Assembly (NCBI GenBank): GCA_022376925.1
Contig: JAIOJX010000002.1
Span: 133,310,831 to 133,374,830 of the forward strand
Reading direction: 5' to 3'
Length of the DNA: 64,000 nt
Origin: Tragulus kanchil
Lineage: Eukaryota > Chordata > Mammalia > Artiodactyla > Tragulidae
Positions 21,788-34,955 of the stretch are shown piece after piece. The notes beneath the pieces were generated by a model. The model was not told the origin of the DNA and did not search any database. It saw nothing but the letters and a program-made list of their open reading frames with translations. How positions within the stretch are numbered: the first letter of the stretch is position 1; every line of letters starts with the position of its first letter. A program made the translations under genes and the position numbers.

Positions 21788-22315
21788 CTATATGGGTAGA
21801 TAAATCATCATGAACAGTGAGTTCCTGGCTTTAGTCATAATCCCAAAGAGGAATGCAAGAACTCAAGGGTGTTACCAAGTACTTCCTGGAAAGACAGCAA
21901 ACATGAAACCAGATGCTCAGTGTGAAAGCCCCACCTGTGTACCAAAAACCTGTACACACATCTATCTGACCTTCCTGTCTAAAAGAAGCCATCAGAACAG
22001 CATGCCAAGACATCTAAGATACTCATTCACTAATAGAAAAAAAAGCTGGTAATAATGTGAACATCTTATATATAAGAAGTGTTACAAACACCAAATCATG
22101 ATGCTGTTAACCTGAAACTAATATGCTATATGTCCATTATATTTCAATTTAAAAAAAAAAAAAGAAAGAAAAAATGAGAATTGGTTAAATAAGCATTACA
22201 ATATTGAATGACAAACCAAAGTACAAAATAAGTCTACACAAGATAAATGACTGAGTGAGTAAATAAGTAGGAAGAGACAAATCTCCCTTAAAGAAAAATT
22301 TCTCCCTTAAAGAAA

Positions 22316-22575
22316 GGTCCAGTGGGTAAAGAGTCTGCCTTGCAGTACAATGGGCACCAGTTTGATCCCTGGCCAGGGAAGATCCCACGTGCCACAGAGC
22401 ACCTGGACTGGTGTGTCCAATTACGAGCCAGTGCTCTGGAACACATGTGCCCAGAGCCAGTGCTCTGCAGCAAGAGAGGCCACTGTGATGGGAGGCCCAC
22501 ACAGGCCAAAGAATAAAGATGGCTGAAAATAAACAAATAAAAAACAATAAAAGAGGCCAAAATTTAAAAAGAAGA
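22316..22575 (+). mobile_element. Older CHR-like SINE, 5'-truncated
   Basis: Begins at GGTCCAGTGGGTAAAGAGTC without the usual GGGCTTCCCTGGT head, carries the GATCCCACGTGCCACAGAGC body and the older-subfamily tail AAAAGAGGCCAAAATTT. Confidence 0.85.
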
Positions 22576-22749
22576 AGAAAAAGAATTCTACATAATGTGT
22601 CAATAACTTTCACCCCGCCCTAACCCCACAACCTTGAATATGGGCTGTGACAGTGACTTGCTTCCAAAGACTCTAGCCCTTTACAAAGGGTAGCCAGTGA
22701 AAGGCTGCAGGTGAACTGGTTAATTAAAATTAAGATTGCAGGCTTTTAG

Positions 22750-22890
22750 GCATGTAACTTGAATTCAAATCTCTGTCCTAACTGCTTAGTATTTGTGAGG
22801 CCTGGCCTGCTCTGTTTCAAAGTAAAGAGGATAATAAATGTTTAGGGTGATGGTTAAGTGTGAATGCATACAGAACATTTCACATGTAAA
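22750..22890 (+). mobile_element. MIR fragment (second copy at 23883-24023)
   Basis: TTGAATTCAAATCTCTGTCC, then AAAGTAAAGAGGATAATAAAT, follows the MIR core order. Weakly conserved. Repeated through duplicate 4. Confidence 0.5.
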
Positions 22891-23070
22891 TGACATATAA
22901 GAAGCACTCAAATTTGGAAGTAGGGAGAGAGGAGGGAAGACAACTGCACAAAAGGAGACAAACAAAATGATGAGGCAAGAACAACAGTCTCAGCTAAGTT
23001 TACGAGGGTAAATTTGAGAGAGATTTCAAAACTGGGGCAGCAGAACTGATAGGATTTATAACCTAACAAA

Positions 23071-23284
23071 GGTTTCCCAGGTGGCACTAGTGGTGAAGAG
23101 TTCCTCGACCAATGCAGGGGACATAAGAGATGTGGGGTTTGATTCCTGGGTCAGGAAGATCCCCTGGAGTAGGAAGCTGCAACCACTCCAGGATTCCTGC
23201 CTGGAGAATATCACAGACGGAAGTGCTTGGCAGGTTACAGTCCACAGGGTCGCAAAGAGTCACAGGACTGAAGCAACTGAGCAT
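23071..23284 (+). mobile_element. Bov-tA-type SINE (second copy at 24204-24417)
   Basis: GGTTTCCCAGGTGGCACTAG head, GGTTTGATTCCTGGGTCAGG box, and the tail GTCACAGGACTGAAGCAACTG. The two copies are identical and share flanks, so this is one insertion duplicated with its surroundings. Confidence 0.88.
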
Positions 23285-24629
23285 GCATACGCGTGTGACC
23301 TAATGAAAGGGGAAAGTGAGGAAGGAGGCACTAACGTCATCCAGGTGAAGAGGGCCATGATGGTTCCCTTCATCGAGACAAGATACAAAAGGAAGAAGTC
23401 TGGAAAAGAGGGTGATGTGTTCCTATAAGAACCCACTGTAGAGCCTCCAAATGGATGTACCTGCTACACAAATGCAAAAAAAAAAAAAAAAAAAACAGGT
23501 CTGGTCCTCAATGGAAGAGTCTGTGCTCAGGACAAGGATTTCGGGGTCAACACATGAATGATACTTGAAATCGTGAGTATGACTAAAACTGTCCAGACAA
23601 GATTGTGAAAGATCAGCCGGAGGACAGAAACCAGAGGACTTGCTACATTTAGGAGGTCCTGAAAGATGGCTATGCAAAGGCCTTTAAAGATGTGGCAAGA
23701 AAATCACAAGAATGGAGTTCCGGGAGCTGAAAGCAGAGAGTTACAAAGAAGAGAGTGATCAAAGTGCTAAAAGGTGAAGAACAACCAAGTAAGCTGAAGA
23801 ATGCACAACCGTCCACTGTATTCTACAATTAAGATGATGAAACAGAGATGAAAGAAGAGATAAATCTTCAATAGGCTTTTAGGCATGTAACTTGAATTCA
23901 AATCTCTGTCCTAACTGCTTAGTATTTGTGAGGCCTGGCCTGCTCTGTTTCAAAGTAAAGAGGATAATAAATGTTTAGGGTGATGGTTAAGTGTGAATGC
24001 ATACAGAACATTTCACATGTAAATGACATATAAGAAGCACTCAAATTTGGAAGTAGGGAGAGAGGAGGGAAGACAACTGCACAAAAGGAGACAAACAAAA
24101 TGATGAGGCAAGAACAACAGTCTCAGCTAAGTTTACGAGGGTAAATTTGAGAGAGATTTCAAAACTGGGGCAGCAGAACTGATAGGATTTATAACCTAAC
24201 AAAGGTTTCCCAGGTGGCACTAGTGGTGAAGAGTTCCTCGACCAATGCAGGGGACATAAGAGATGTGGGGTTTGATTCCTGGGTCAGGAAGATCCCCTGG
24301 AGTAGGAAGCTGCAACCACTCCAGGATTCCTGCCTGGAGAATATCACAGACGGAAGTGCTTGGCAGGTTACAGTCCACAGGGTCGCAAAGAGTCACAGGA
24401 CTGAAGCAACTGAGCATGCATACGCGTGTGACCTAATGAAAGGGGAAAGTGAGGAAGGAGGCACTAACGTCATCCAGGTGAAGAGGGCCATGATGGTTCC
24501 CTTCATCGAGACAAGATACAAAAGGAAGAAGTCTGGAAAAGAGGGTGATGTGTTCCTATAAGAACCCACTGTAGAGCCTCCAAATGGATGTACCTGCTAC
24601 ACAAATGCAAAAAAAAAAAAAAAAAAAAA

Positions 24630-26871
24630 CAGGTCTGGTCCTCAATGGAAGAGTCTGTGCTCAGGACAAGGATTTCGGGGTCAACACATGAATGATACTT
24701 GAAATCGTGAGTATGACTAAAACTGTCCAGACAAGATTGTGAAAGATCAGCCGGAGGACAGAAACCAGAGGACTTGCTACATTTAGGAGGTCCTGAAAGA
24801 TGGCTATGCAAAGGCCTTTAAAGATGTGGCAAGAAAATCACAAGAATGGAGTTCCGGGAGCTGAAAGCAGAGAGTTACAAAGAAGAGAGTGATCAAAGTG
24901 CTAAAAGGTGAAGAACAACCAAGTAAGCTGAAGAATGCACAACCGTCCACTGTATTCTACAATTAAGATGATGAAACAGAGATGAAAGAAGAGATAAATC
25001 TTCAATTCTGAAGAACCATCACAACTCCTGATTAGTTAGATGTGAATAACGAAAATATGATTTACAAAATTTGAATTTAAGGAGAAAAAAAAAATCAAAG
25101 GGACACAAATGAGAGAGAATATGGAGGCGTCACTGGCAAAACTCACTAACCGAAGAAAGTGAACCAGCGAGGGGAAGGACCTTGGCCACAAACAAGATTC
25201 AAATGACCTGAAGGCTACCCCGTGGACGCCACTTCTGAAGCAGGTACACAGGACGGGGAGGAGGTGTGAGAAATGGCTTCAGCCCACTACAGAAGGGCCC
25301 CAGAGGTCTGACAACCACCCAAATCACCAAATCGAACTCCTTCCTTCTCAGTCGTCACCTTCCTCAATCCCCCTGAAGCACTTCTTACACTTGACATCTT
25401 CCTCCATCTTGAAATAGTTTGGCTTGTGGCCGTAATTATGTTCTCATTTAGGAGAATCAAAATTAAACCCACTGGGATGGACAGTGGGAGAATGTGATCC
25501 ACAGAAGAGACTTCCTAGTAAAGAAAAATCGATCAGTTAAAAAAATAAAAACTCAGCAGCACTCACAGATGACCCTGTGGCTGATTCAGGCTGGAAGAAA
25601 ACCAGATGAGTGAGGACACTATATTGAGTGACACACAGAAGGAGTCTCGGATGACGAGGTTCTTAGCTTCTAACTTAGGTGGATAACTCGGATGACGGGG
25701 CTGCCAGACTTTGAACAGGCTGAGTTTGAGGGCTAAAAAAAAAAAAGACACAGGTCTGGTCCTCAATGGAAGAGTCTGTGCTCAGGACAAGGATTTCGGG
25801 GTCAACACATGAATGATACTTGAAATCGTGAGTATGACTAAAACTGTCCAGACAAGATTGTGAAAGATCAGCCGGAGGACAGAAACCAGAGGACTTGCTA
25901 CATTTAGGAGGTCCTGAAAGATGGCTATGCAAAGGCCTTTAAAGATGTGGCAAGAAAATCACAAGAATGGAGTTCCGGGAGCTGAAAGCAGAGAGTTACA
26001 AAGAAGAGAGTGATCAAAGTGCTAAAAGGTGAAGAACAACCAAGTAAGCTGAAGAATGCACAACCGTCCACTGTATTCTACAATTAAGATGATGAAACAG
26101 AGATGAAAGAAGAGATAAATCTTCAATTCTGAAGAACCATCACAACTCCTGATTAGTTAGATGTGAATAACGAAAATATGATTTACAAAATTTGAATTTA
26201 AGGAGAAAAAAAAAATCAAAGGGACACAAATGAGAGAGAATATGGAGGCGTCACTGGCAAAACTCACTAACCGAAGAAAGTGAACCAGCGAGGGGAAGGA
26301 CCTTGGCCACAAACAAGATTCAAATGACCTGAAGGCTACCCCGTGGACGCCACTTCTGAAGCAGGTACACAGGACGGGGAGGAGGTGTGAGAAATGGCTT
26401 CAGCCCACTACAGAAGGGCCCCAGAGGTCTGACAACCACCCAAATCACCAAATCGAACTCCTTCCTTCTCAGTCGTCACCTTCCTCAATCCCCCTGAAGC
26501 ACTTCTTACACTTGACATCTTCCTCCATCTTGAAATAGTTTGGCTTGTGGCCGTAATTATGTTCTCATTTAGGAGAATCAAAATTAAACCCACTGGGATG
26601 GACAGTGGGAGAATGTGATCCACAGAAGAGACTTCCTAGTAAAGAAAAATCGATCAGTTAAAAAAATAAAAACTCAGCAGCACTCACAGATGACCCTGTG
26701 GCTGATTCAGGCTGGAAGAAAACCAGATGAGTGAGGACACTATATTGAGTGACACACAGAAGGAGTCTCGGATGACGAGGTTCTTAGCTTCTAACTTAGG
26801 TGGATAACGAACCTGGGAACAGAGGATGAGACTGGGGACTGCCAGACTTTGAACAGGCTGAGTTTGAGGGA
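24630..26871. repeat. Tandem duplicate 5 (overlaps duplicate 4)
   Basis: Copy A is 24630-25733 and copy B 25751-26871, offset 1121. Copy A has lost about 17 bases near 25690 (compare 26805-26835) and ends in a noisy A-run. Since 24630-25006 also equals 23497-23873, this 377-bp block occurs three times. Confidence 0.95.
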
Positions 26872-27030
26872 CTCAGAGGATCCTAAGTGAACAAAAGTCT
26901 GGTGCTCAGGGAAAAGACCTAAGCTGGAAAGTTAAATCAGAGCACACATACCTATATCCTATGACCACAGAAGAAATAACCCGGTGAACACTTCATGAGA
27001 AAAGGGGGCAGCTGGGACAGAATCTTCTAG

Positions 27031-27273
27031 AAGGGCCAAGTTCCAGAAAAGAAGCCCAAGAAGATTAAGAGGGAGCAGTCAGAAGAGAGTGCCACCACAC
27101 CAGCTGAGGGCAAAGAAATCTCCAAGGAGATGGCGACAACGATGGAAACCACAGCAGAAAAGTCAAGCTCGACAAGCAGAGAGGTGGGTCCTTCAGGAGA
27201 GCAAACTAAAAGACTGATCCCTGCTCAAGTTCAGTGGCACAGATCAGAAACGGTAAAGGAGAAGAAAAGGTAA
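27031..27273 (+). other. 80-codon Lys/Glu/Thr-rich open stretch, unrecognised
   Basis: From just after a TAG at 27028-27030 to a TAA at 27271-27273 the frame is open for 80 codons and reads GQVPEKKPKKIKREQSEES, continuing with AEGKEISKEMATT and a VKEKKR end. There is no Met before codon 31, no splice site that I trust, and no family that I recognise. It could be a decayed processed pseudogene or chance in purine-rich DNA. Confidence 0.25.
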
Positions 27274-27564
27274 GGAAACCGAAGGGTAACAAGACTGCCA
27301 CTTTTCACACCCAAGAAGCTTAGTTATAACAGGCAGGAACAAATAGCACAGTTCATATGGAAGCACAAAAGATCCCGGATAGCCAAAGCAATCTTGAGAA
27401 AGAAGAATGGAGCTGGAAGGATCAACCTCCTTAACTTCAGACTATACTACAAAGCAATAGTCATCGAGACAGTATGGTACTGGCACAAAAACAGAAATAC
27501 AGACCAATGGAATAAGACAGAGAGCCCAGGGATAAACCCACTCGCCTCTGGGTACCTTATTTTT

Positions 27565-27640
27565 GACAAAGGAGGCAAAAATATACAAAGGAGGCAAAAA
27601 AAAATATACAAAGGAGCAAATATACAAAGGGGGCAAAGAC
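27565..27640 (+). repeat. Short tandem expansion inside L1
   Basis: Four degenerate units of about 16-23 bp, each of the form ACAAAGGAGGCAAAAATAT. Unexpanded L1 copies have one such unit here, so this is a local minisatellite-like growth. Confidence 0.75.
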
Positions 27641-27908
27641 AGACTCTTCAAGCTGGGAAAATTGGACAGCTACATGTAAAAAAATGAAGTTGGAACACCG
27701 CTAACACCTTACATAAAGATAAACTCAAAATGGATTAAACACCTAAATGTAAGACCAGAAACCATGAAACACTTAGAGGAAAACACAAGCAGAACACTTG
27801 ATGACATAAATCGAAGCAAGATCTTCTATGACCCACCCTCTATAGAGTAATGGAAATTTAAAAAAATAATAAACAAGTGGGACCTAATTAAACTTAAAAG
27901 CTTTTGCA

Positions 27909-28180
27909 AAGGGCTTCCCTGGTGGTCCAGTCGGTAAAGAGTCTGCCTTGCAGTGAAAGGGAACCAGTTAATATCTGGCCTGGGAAGATCCCACGTGCTG
28001 CGGAGCGGCTGGACCAGTGTGTCCAATTACAAGGCAGTGCTCTGGAGCACATGCGTCCAGAGCAGGTGCTCTGAAACAAAAGAGGTCACTGCGATGGGAG
28101 GCCCACACAGGCCAAATAATAAAGACGGATGAGAATAAATGAATAGAAAACCAATAAAAGAGGCCAAAATAAAAGAAAAA
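27909..28180 (+). mobile_element. Older CHR-like SINE inside L1
   Basis: Head GGGCTTCCCTGGTGGTCCAG, body GATCCCACGTGCTGCGGAG, and the older tail AAAAGAGGCCAAAATAAAAG. The L1 target is repeated as AAAAGCTTTTGCA (left) and AAAAGGTTTTGCA (right), an aged target-site duplication. Confidence 0.9.
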
Positions 28181-28807
28181 AATTTTAAAAGGTTTTGCAT
28201 AGCAAAAGAAACTATTAACAGGTGAAAAGGCAACCCTCAGAATGGGAGAAAATAACAGCAAATGAAACAACCAACAAAGAATTAATTTCCAAAATACACA
28301 AGCAGCTCAGACAACTCAACACCAAAAAAAACAAACAACCCAACCAAACAAATGGGAAAAAGACCTAAACAGACATCTCCCCAAAGAAGACATACACATG
28401 GCCAAAAAACACATGAAAAGATGCTCAACGTCACTCATTATTAGAGAAATGCAAATCAAAACTACAATGAGATATCACTTTACACCTGTCAGAATGGCCT
28501 TTATCAAAAAATCCACAGACAATAAATGCTGGAGAGGGTGTGGAGAATAAGGAACATGCTTTCACTGTCGGTGGGAATGTAAATTGATATAGCCACTATG
28601 GAAGACAGTATGGAGATTTCTTTAAAAAACAGGAATAGAAGTACCATATGACCCAGCAATCCCACTATAAGGCATATACCCTGACGAAATCAATACTGAA
28701 AGAGGCACATGTACCCCAATGCTCACTGCAGCACTTTTTACAATAGCTAGAATGTGGAAACAACCTAGATGTCCACCTACGAACAAACAGATAAAGAAGT
28801 TATGGTA

Positions 28808-31080
28808 CATATATGCAATGGAATATTTCTCAGCCATAAAAAGAAATGCATTTCAATCAGTCCTAATTGAGGTGGATGAATGTAGAATCTATTATACAAA
28901 GTGGAGTAAGTCAAAAAGAGAAGGACAAATATAGTACACTAACACATATAAATGGAAACTAGAAAGATGGTACGGATAAATACATACGCAGAGGAGCAAT
29001 GGAAAAACAAACACAGAGAACAGATTTATGGGAGGGAGGAGTGGATGAGGAGTTAGAGAAAAGTAACATGGAAAGCTATACTACCACATAAGAGACAACC
29101 ACTGTGGATATGCTGTAAGACTAAGGGAACTTCTATGGGGGTTCTGGAGGGGAGGATGAGGAGGGACTGGGGGTTAAGGTGGGAGGGGTCAAGGGTAAAT
29201 CTATGACTGATTTGGATTTATGTATAGCTATAACAACAAAACTTCATAAAGGTATAATAAAAATAATTATTAAAGAAAAATAAAAAAGGCAGGGACAAAG
29301 ACGCTCTAATTCCCTGGAGGGGGCACTTACAGGACAGAGGGACTTAAGTGCTGAGGGAAGAAGCTAACAGAAAGGAGATAACAAGAAAGAGGATTCTTCA
29401 GTAAGGGGAGAAGGAAGGATTCAGAAGAGGCAGAGGAACTTTGTCCTTAAACAGGACGGGGAGAGACAGAAGAGGAGGTAGGGAGAGTTACGGATTCAGA
29501 GAAGTTAGGAAAGCAGGGAATGTTGTGTTTGTTTTGTGGAGGACGCAGGGGCCAGCTGCCGAGAGGAAGGTTTACGGCCAGCAGGGGTAGAGACAAGTCT
29601 CCTGGGGTACAGCTGGGCACACACAGTGCGGGACGCGTAACCAGCTTCTGCTCAGGACCCTCTCCTTTATTTACTTCCAAGGGAGAGAAGGCCTGGTTCT
29701 CAGCATACGCCTCCTCAGAAACAAACTGGCTGAAAGCAAATGCTTCTTTGTGTGTCGAAACAGATTATTTTATGTACTGTGTCCATCAAATTCAGGGTGG
29801 GGACAGCATTCACTTCTCTATTGAGATTGCATGAGATCTGATTTACACTTACTACCACTATCGCTTCAACTCATCCAGCATTTATCCTCCCATCGCTGTG
29901 GACACGGTTTCTAAGCTGCTCACAATCTGCGGGCATATATGCAATGGAATATTTCTCAGCCATAAAAAGAAATGCATTTCAATCAGTCCTAATTGAGGTG
30001 GATGAATGTAGAATCTATTATACAAAGTGGAGTAAGTCAAAAAGAGAAGGACAAATATAGTACACTAACACATATAAATGGAAACTAGAAAGATGGTACG
30101 GATAAATACATACGCAGAGGAGCAATGGAAAAACAAACACAGAGAACAGATTTATGGGAGGGAGGAGTGGATGAGGAGTTAGAGAAAAGTAACATGGAAA
30201 GCTATACTACCACATAAGAGACAACCACTGTGGATATGCTGTAAGACTAAGGGAACTTCTATGGGGGTTCTGGAGGGGAGGATGAGGAGGGACTGGGGGG
30301 GGGGGTTAAGGTGGGAGGGGTCAAGGGTAAATCTATGACTGATTTGGATTTATGTATAGCTATAACAACAAAACTTCATAAAGGTATAATAAAAATAATT
30401 ATTAAAGAAAAATAAAAAAGGCAGGGACAAAGACGCTCTAATTCCCTGGAGGGGGCACTTACAGGACAGAGGGACTTAAGTGCTGAGGGAAGAAGCTAAC
30501 AGAAAGGAGATAACAAGAAAGAGGATTCTTCAGTAAGGGGAGAAGGAAGGATTCAGAAGAGGCAGAGGAACTTTGTCCTTAAACAGGACGGGGAGAGACA
30601 GAAGAGGAGGTAGGGAGAGTTACGGATTCAGAGAAGTTAGGAAAGCAGGGAATGTTGTGTTTGTTTTGTGGAGGACGCAGGGGCCAGCTGCCGAGAGGAA
30701 GGTTTACGGCCAGCAGGGGTAGAGACAAGTCTCCTGGGGTACAGCTGGGCACACACAGTGCGGGACGCGTAACCAGCTTCTGCTCAGGACCCTCTCCTTT
30801 ATTTACTTCCAAGGGAGAGAAGGCCTGGTTCTCAGCATACGCCTCCTCAGAAACAAACTGGCTGAAAGCAAATGCTTCTTTGTGTGTCGAAACAGATTAT
30901 TTTATGTACTGTGTCCATCAAATTCAGGGTGGGGACAGCATTCACTTCTCTATTGAGATTGCATGAGATCTGATTTACACTTACTACCACTATCGCTTCA
31001 ACTCATCCAGCATTTATCCTCCCATCGCTGTGGACACGGTGCTGTGCTGAAGCTGCTCAGCAAGATTCTTGGCGGGCATG
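28808..31080. repeat. Tandem duplicate 6
   Basis: Copy A is 28808-29933 and copy B 29934-31080, offset 1126, then 1132 after a G-run of 5 versus 11 bases (29169 versus 30295). The end of copy A (29907-29933) is a garbled version of 31038-31075. Confidence 0.95.
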
Positions 31081-32373
31081 ACTCAACAAGCAACGGGACT
31101 TCCACCGCCCTCTGGAACTAGGGCCAAAACGGCTCTAGGGCCAAGCCCGTCCTAAATCACTGCATCTCAAACTACAGGAGATTTTACAGGAAACCTCACT
31201 GAACCTACATCCCACAGAGGCTCCTTTCTCGCTTTACAATGGTGACTTCTTTCCACTGTAGAGACCCACGGGATGACCTGTTTCACTTCTTCCCCACACA
31301 AACCAGAACACAGAATCATCTAGTAACCATCCTTCAATGTGTGTAACGGAAGGAAGAAACACAGCAGGGGTCATGGAGCCCGGGCTAGAGCACAGCTCTG
31401 CTCCACATCACTGGTCATCTCAGCGAGCCTGTTTGCTGATCACACAATGAAGCAGATGAGCTGGACCACTGCCGAGACCCTGGCATCTCACATCTTCATC
31501 CAAGCTCTGCTTCCAGAAGTCCTGCAAGTGATGTGGTTTTCTTCTGGGGCCACATCTGACACTGTTCGGGTGTGTCTTTTATGATTTTTTTCCCTAATTA
31601 AATCTTAGTTTATTTGATGTCTTAAAATTAATCCTTCTGTAGTTTTGCAGGTTTTTAACAGGTTGATTATCATTAGCATATGTCATCCGTAAATACTGAA
31701 CAATACCTGTAAATATTTCTACTATCTGAGAAACCATCTGTCACTTCTATGAAAAACTGAGGATGAACCTTCTTAAAATTAACCTTACATATCTGTGTCT
31801 ATTTTATAGAATTTATAGTATGATGCTGCTTTGTAAAAACTTTAAACTGAAACTGTTGCTTTAAACAGTTTTACATCCGACTGTAAATGAATTTAACCAT
31901 CACTCCAATTTTCCATTCAAAATGATACTTAACATCTAGTTACTAAACAATAAAGCTAAGGTCAAAACACATTCTTTAAGGGCTTCAAGCTTCATAAAAT
32001 TTTTCTTCACCCTTCAAATGAAACCTTACAGCCTAGAACGATAAAGAACTTCTTCCCCACTTCAAGGAGGGGGAAAAAATGAGTTGGAAGCATGGCCCAG
32101 AAAAGAAAATGAAATCTCTCCAACTAGAGCTAAAAAATAAAGACATGAGGTTCTTTCTTTCCTCAGAGCCCTAGTACTGAAGCAGCAGAATCCTGGGCTC
32201 CAGGGAAAAGACAGTAACTGGTTCAAGACATGCTTCACCTGGCTCCAAGACGACAACAAAGCCATGGCTACTAGTGATTTCTCTCCACGGGGAATGGACG
32301 TGGCAGTGTCGATCTGACGTGACTGATTAGGAGCTGGCTTACTCTTCTGGAGAAAGGGTAGCTGGCCAAAATT

Positions 32374-34482
32374 CATCAAACCAAATCAAGACTCATTTTG
32401 CTTGGTTCTAGGCCAGAAGGAACACAGAGTTTACTTTCAGCAATTCTGGCGAAGAACAGAACTTGAGAGGACATTTTAAGGGAAGGATCTAAAAGTGAAA
32501 CTTGGTTTCTGGACTGTGCTGGAAAGAACAGAGTGACAAGCACTTGTCTTGGGAAAACTTTCACCTTCTGGATCTGACTTGCTGGACATTTAGGCTGATG
32601 GAGAATAATTCACTAAAAACATCGGGGATGAAATTGGTACAAAGGGATGAAAGTGTAAAAGCAGTTATGACCCATAAAGAACAGTGACAGAGAAAGTGTT
32701 GGTAAAACAGAACTCCACGCCAGGGTACAGGACGCAGCCGCCCCCCGCAGGGACCTCTGTGACCTGTGTCCACCCTTTCCTCCCTTCATCGTCACCTGTG
32801 GAGGGAAGGTCTGTTCACACGACAGCACGAACGAGGCAGAGAGGCCCTCAGGACCAGCCAGCCACGGCAGCTACTGACAGAGTCAGGACGGCCTCGGGAC
32901 AGTCGCATGTACGTTCCCTATGGCTGGCGTGCCCTCCACGCCCCTTCCCCAAGTGCACTGCCCCCTCTCCTTGCTCTGCAAGATGAAACTGGGACCCTGT
33001 GGGGAGAGGAGAAAGAAAAGGAAGGAAACAACAGGAAAGGAGCTTCCTTCCAGGATGGAAAGGCCACTGTAGAGAACCCCCCACACCGTCTGTTCATGTT
33101 TGTGTCTGGCCACAAGGAAAAGTGAGCAATTCTGATACAGAGCTCCCTGATCCTTTCAGACAGAGGGCCAAACAAAGGGTAACTCAAGCACAGGCGTCCC
33201 TTACACCCAGGCTCTCCAGATCCAAACTGAGAAACTAAAACAGATTTGGACAGCAAAGGATATTTACAGCTGTAAGATTCGTTTTCAGCATTAATTTCAT
33301 GTATACCAGAACAACTTGGTGGCAGGGACTCAGTGCTGAAAATGAAAAATAGGAAAGGGTATATTCATTTATAAAAGAAAAAGTTGTAACAAAAGGACTG
33401 CAAAATGGCTACTGCATTTCAAGAAAATTAATCAAACCAAATCAAGACTCATTTTGCTTGGTTCTAGGCCAGAAGGAACACAGAGTTTACTTTCAGCAAT
33501 TCTGGCGAAGAACAGAACTTGAGAGGACATTTTAAGGGAAGGATCTAAAAGTGAAACTTGGTTTCTGGACTGTGCTGGAAAGAACAGAGTGACAAGCACT
33601 TGTCTTGGGAAAACTTTCACCTTCTGGATCTGACTTGCTGGACATTTAGGCTGATGGAGAATAATTCACTAAAAACATCGGGGATGAAATTGGTACAAAG
33701 GGATGAAAGTGTAAAAGCAGTTATGACCCATAAAGAACAGTGACAGAGAAAGTGTTGGTAAAACAGAACTCCACGCCAGGGTACAGGACGCAGCCGCCCC
33801 CCGCAGGGACCTCTGTGACCTGTGTCCACCCTTTCCTCCCTTCATCGTCACCTGTGGAGGGAAGGTCTGTTCACACGACAGCACGAACGAGGCAGAGAGG
33901 CCCTCAGGACCAGCCAGCCACGGCAGCTACTGACAGAGTCAGGACGGCCTCGGGACAGTCGCATGTACGTTCCCTATGGCTGGCGTGCCCTCCACGCCCC
34001 TTCCCCAAGTGCACTGCCCCCTCTCCTTGCTCTGCAAGATGAAACTGGGACCCTGTGGGGAGAGGAGAAAGAAAAGGAAGGAAACAACAGGAAAGGAGCT
34101 TCCTTCCAGGATGGAAAGGCCACTGTAGAGAACCCCACACACCGTCTGTTCATGTTTGTGTCTGGCCACAAGGAAAAGTGAGCAATTCTGATACAGAGCT
34201 CCCTGATCCTTTCAGACAGAGGGCCAAACAAAGGGTAACTCAAGCACAGGCGTCCCTTACACCCAGGCTCTCCAGATCCAAACTGAGAAACTAAAACAGA
34301 TTTGGACAGCAAAGGATATTTACAGCTGTAAGATTCGTTTTCAGCATTAATTTCATGTATACCAGAACAACTTGGTGGCAGGGACTCAGTGCTGAAAATG
34401 AAAAATAGGAAAGGGTATATTCATTTATAAAAGAAAAAGTTGTAACAAAAGGACTGCAAAATGGCTACTGCATTTCAAGAAA
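32374..34482. repeat. Tandem duplicate 7
   Basis: Copy A is 32374-33429 and copy B 33430-34482, constant offset 1056, the shortest of the set. Almost identical; the clear substitution is CCCCCCACACC versus CCCCACACACC near 33081 and 34137. No repeat element explains the ends. Confidence 0.95.
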
Positions 34483-34689
34483 TTATAACTAAGTTTGGTC
34501 GAGAGCATTAGAGCCAGAATAAAAGAAATAATACCCCAAATGCTTCAGCTAGATGCACAATGAGCAAGAGTTTTCAACAGATCATAAAACTGTATCAACA
34601 GAAAACACAGCAGCAAGAGAAGACCTTCAAGTATTTAAACACTGCTTGGAAGTTTCTTCTAGAAATGCTTTAGAAACAGAAAGACTGGA

Positions 34690-34850
34690 TAAGATTCTGA
34701 ATATCTGAGTTTAAGTCCCCTTTTTTACTTAAGGTGTAGTTTTTCTGAGCTATGGCTGTCTTTTCTGCAAAATGGGGATGATAATACTTTTTTGAATGTA
34801 TTATTGTGAGGCTTCAATGAGATCACAAAAGCATATAAAACTCTAAACCC
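34690..34850 (+). mobile_element. MIR element
   Basis: GCAAAATGGGGATGATAATAC and GTGAGGCTTCAATGAGATCAC are the MIR core and 3' side. Ends where tandem duplicate 8 starts. Confidence 0.7.
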
Positions 34851-34955
34851 CTGTCACTACGTAAGTTTCAAATGTCAAGAAAAAAAGCAATGAATTAGCC
34901 GATGGTATGGTCTAATCTTAGAAAACGCCAAAGTAAAAGAGAATAAAATTCCTAA

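Larger units (their letters stand above)
22741..25006. repeat. Tandem duplicate 4
   Basis: Copy A is 22741-23873 and copy B 23874-25006, offset 1133, nearly identical. They start at GGCTTTTAGGCATGTAAC. The A-run near 23477 differs in length from that near 24610. Contains MIR-like sequence and a Bov-tA. Confidence 0.95.
27345..29287 (+). mobile_element. L1 3' end with nested SINE
   Basis: Recognisable L1 ORF2 C-terminal blocks: TTCATATGGAAGCACAAAAG, CTTCAGACTATACTACAAAGC, ACACCTGTCAGAATGGCC and GACCCAGCAATCCCACTATAA, then a 3' UTR ending near 29287 in an A-rich tail. Frames are broken. A SINE sits at 27909-28180. The 3' part (from 28808) recurs at 29934-30420 through tandem duplicate 6. Confidence 0.88.

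Noticed and set aside
32766..34181. Identical ~119-codon ORFs at 32766-33125 and 33822-34181
   Set aside because: Copies of one intronic stretch in duplicate 7; composition resembles no protein I know and no splice context is evident.
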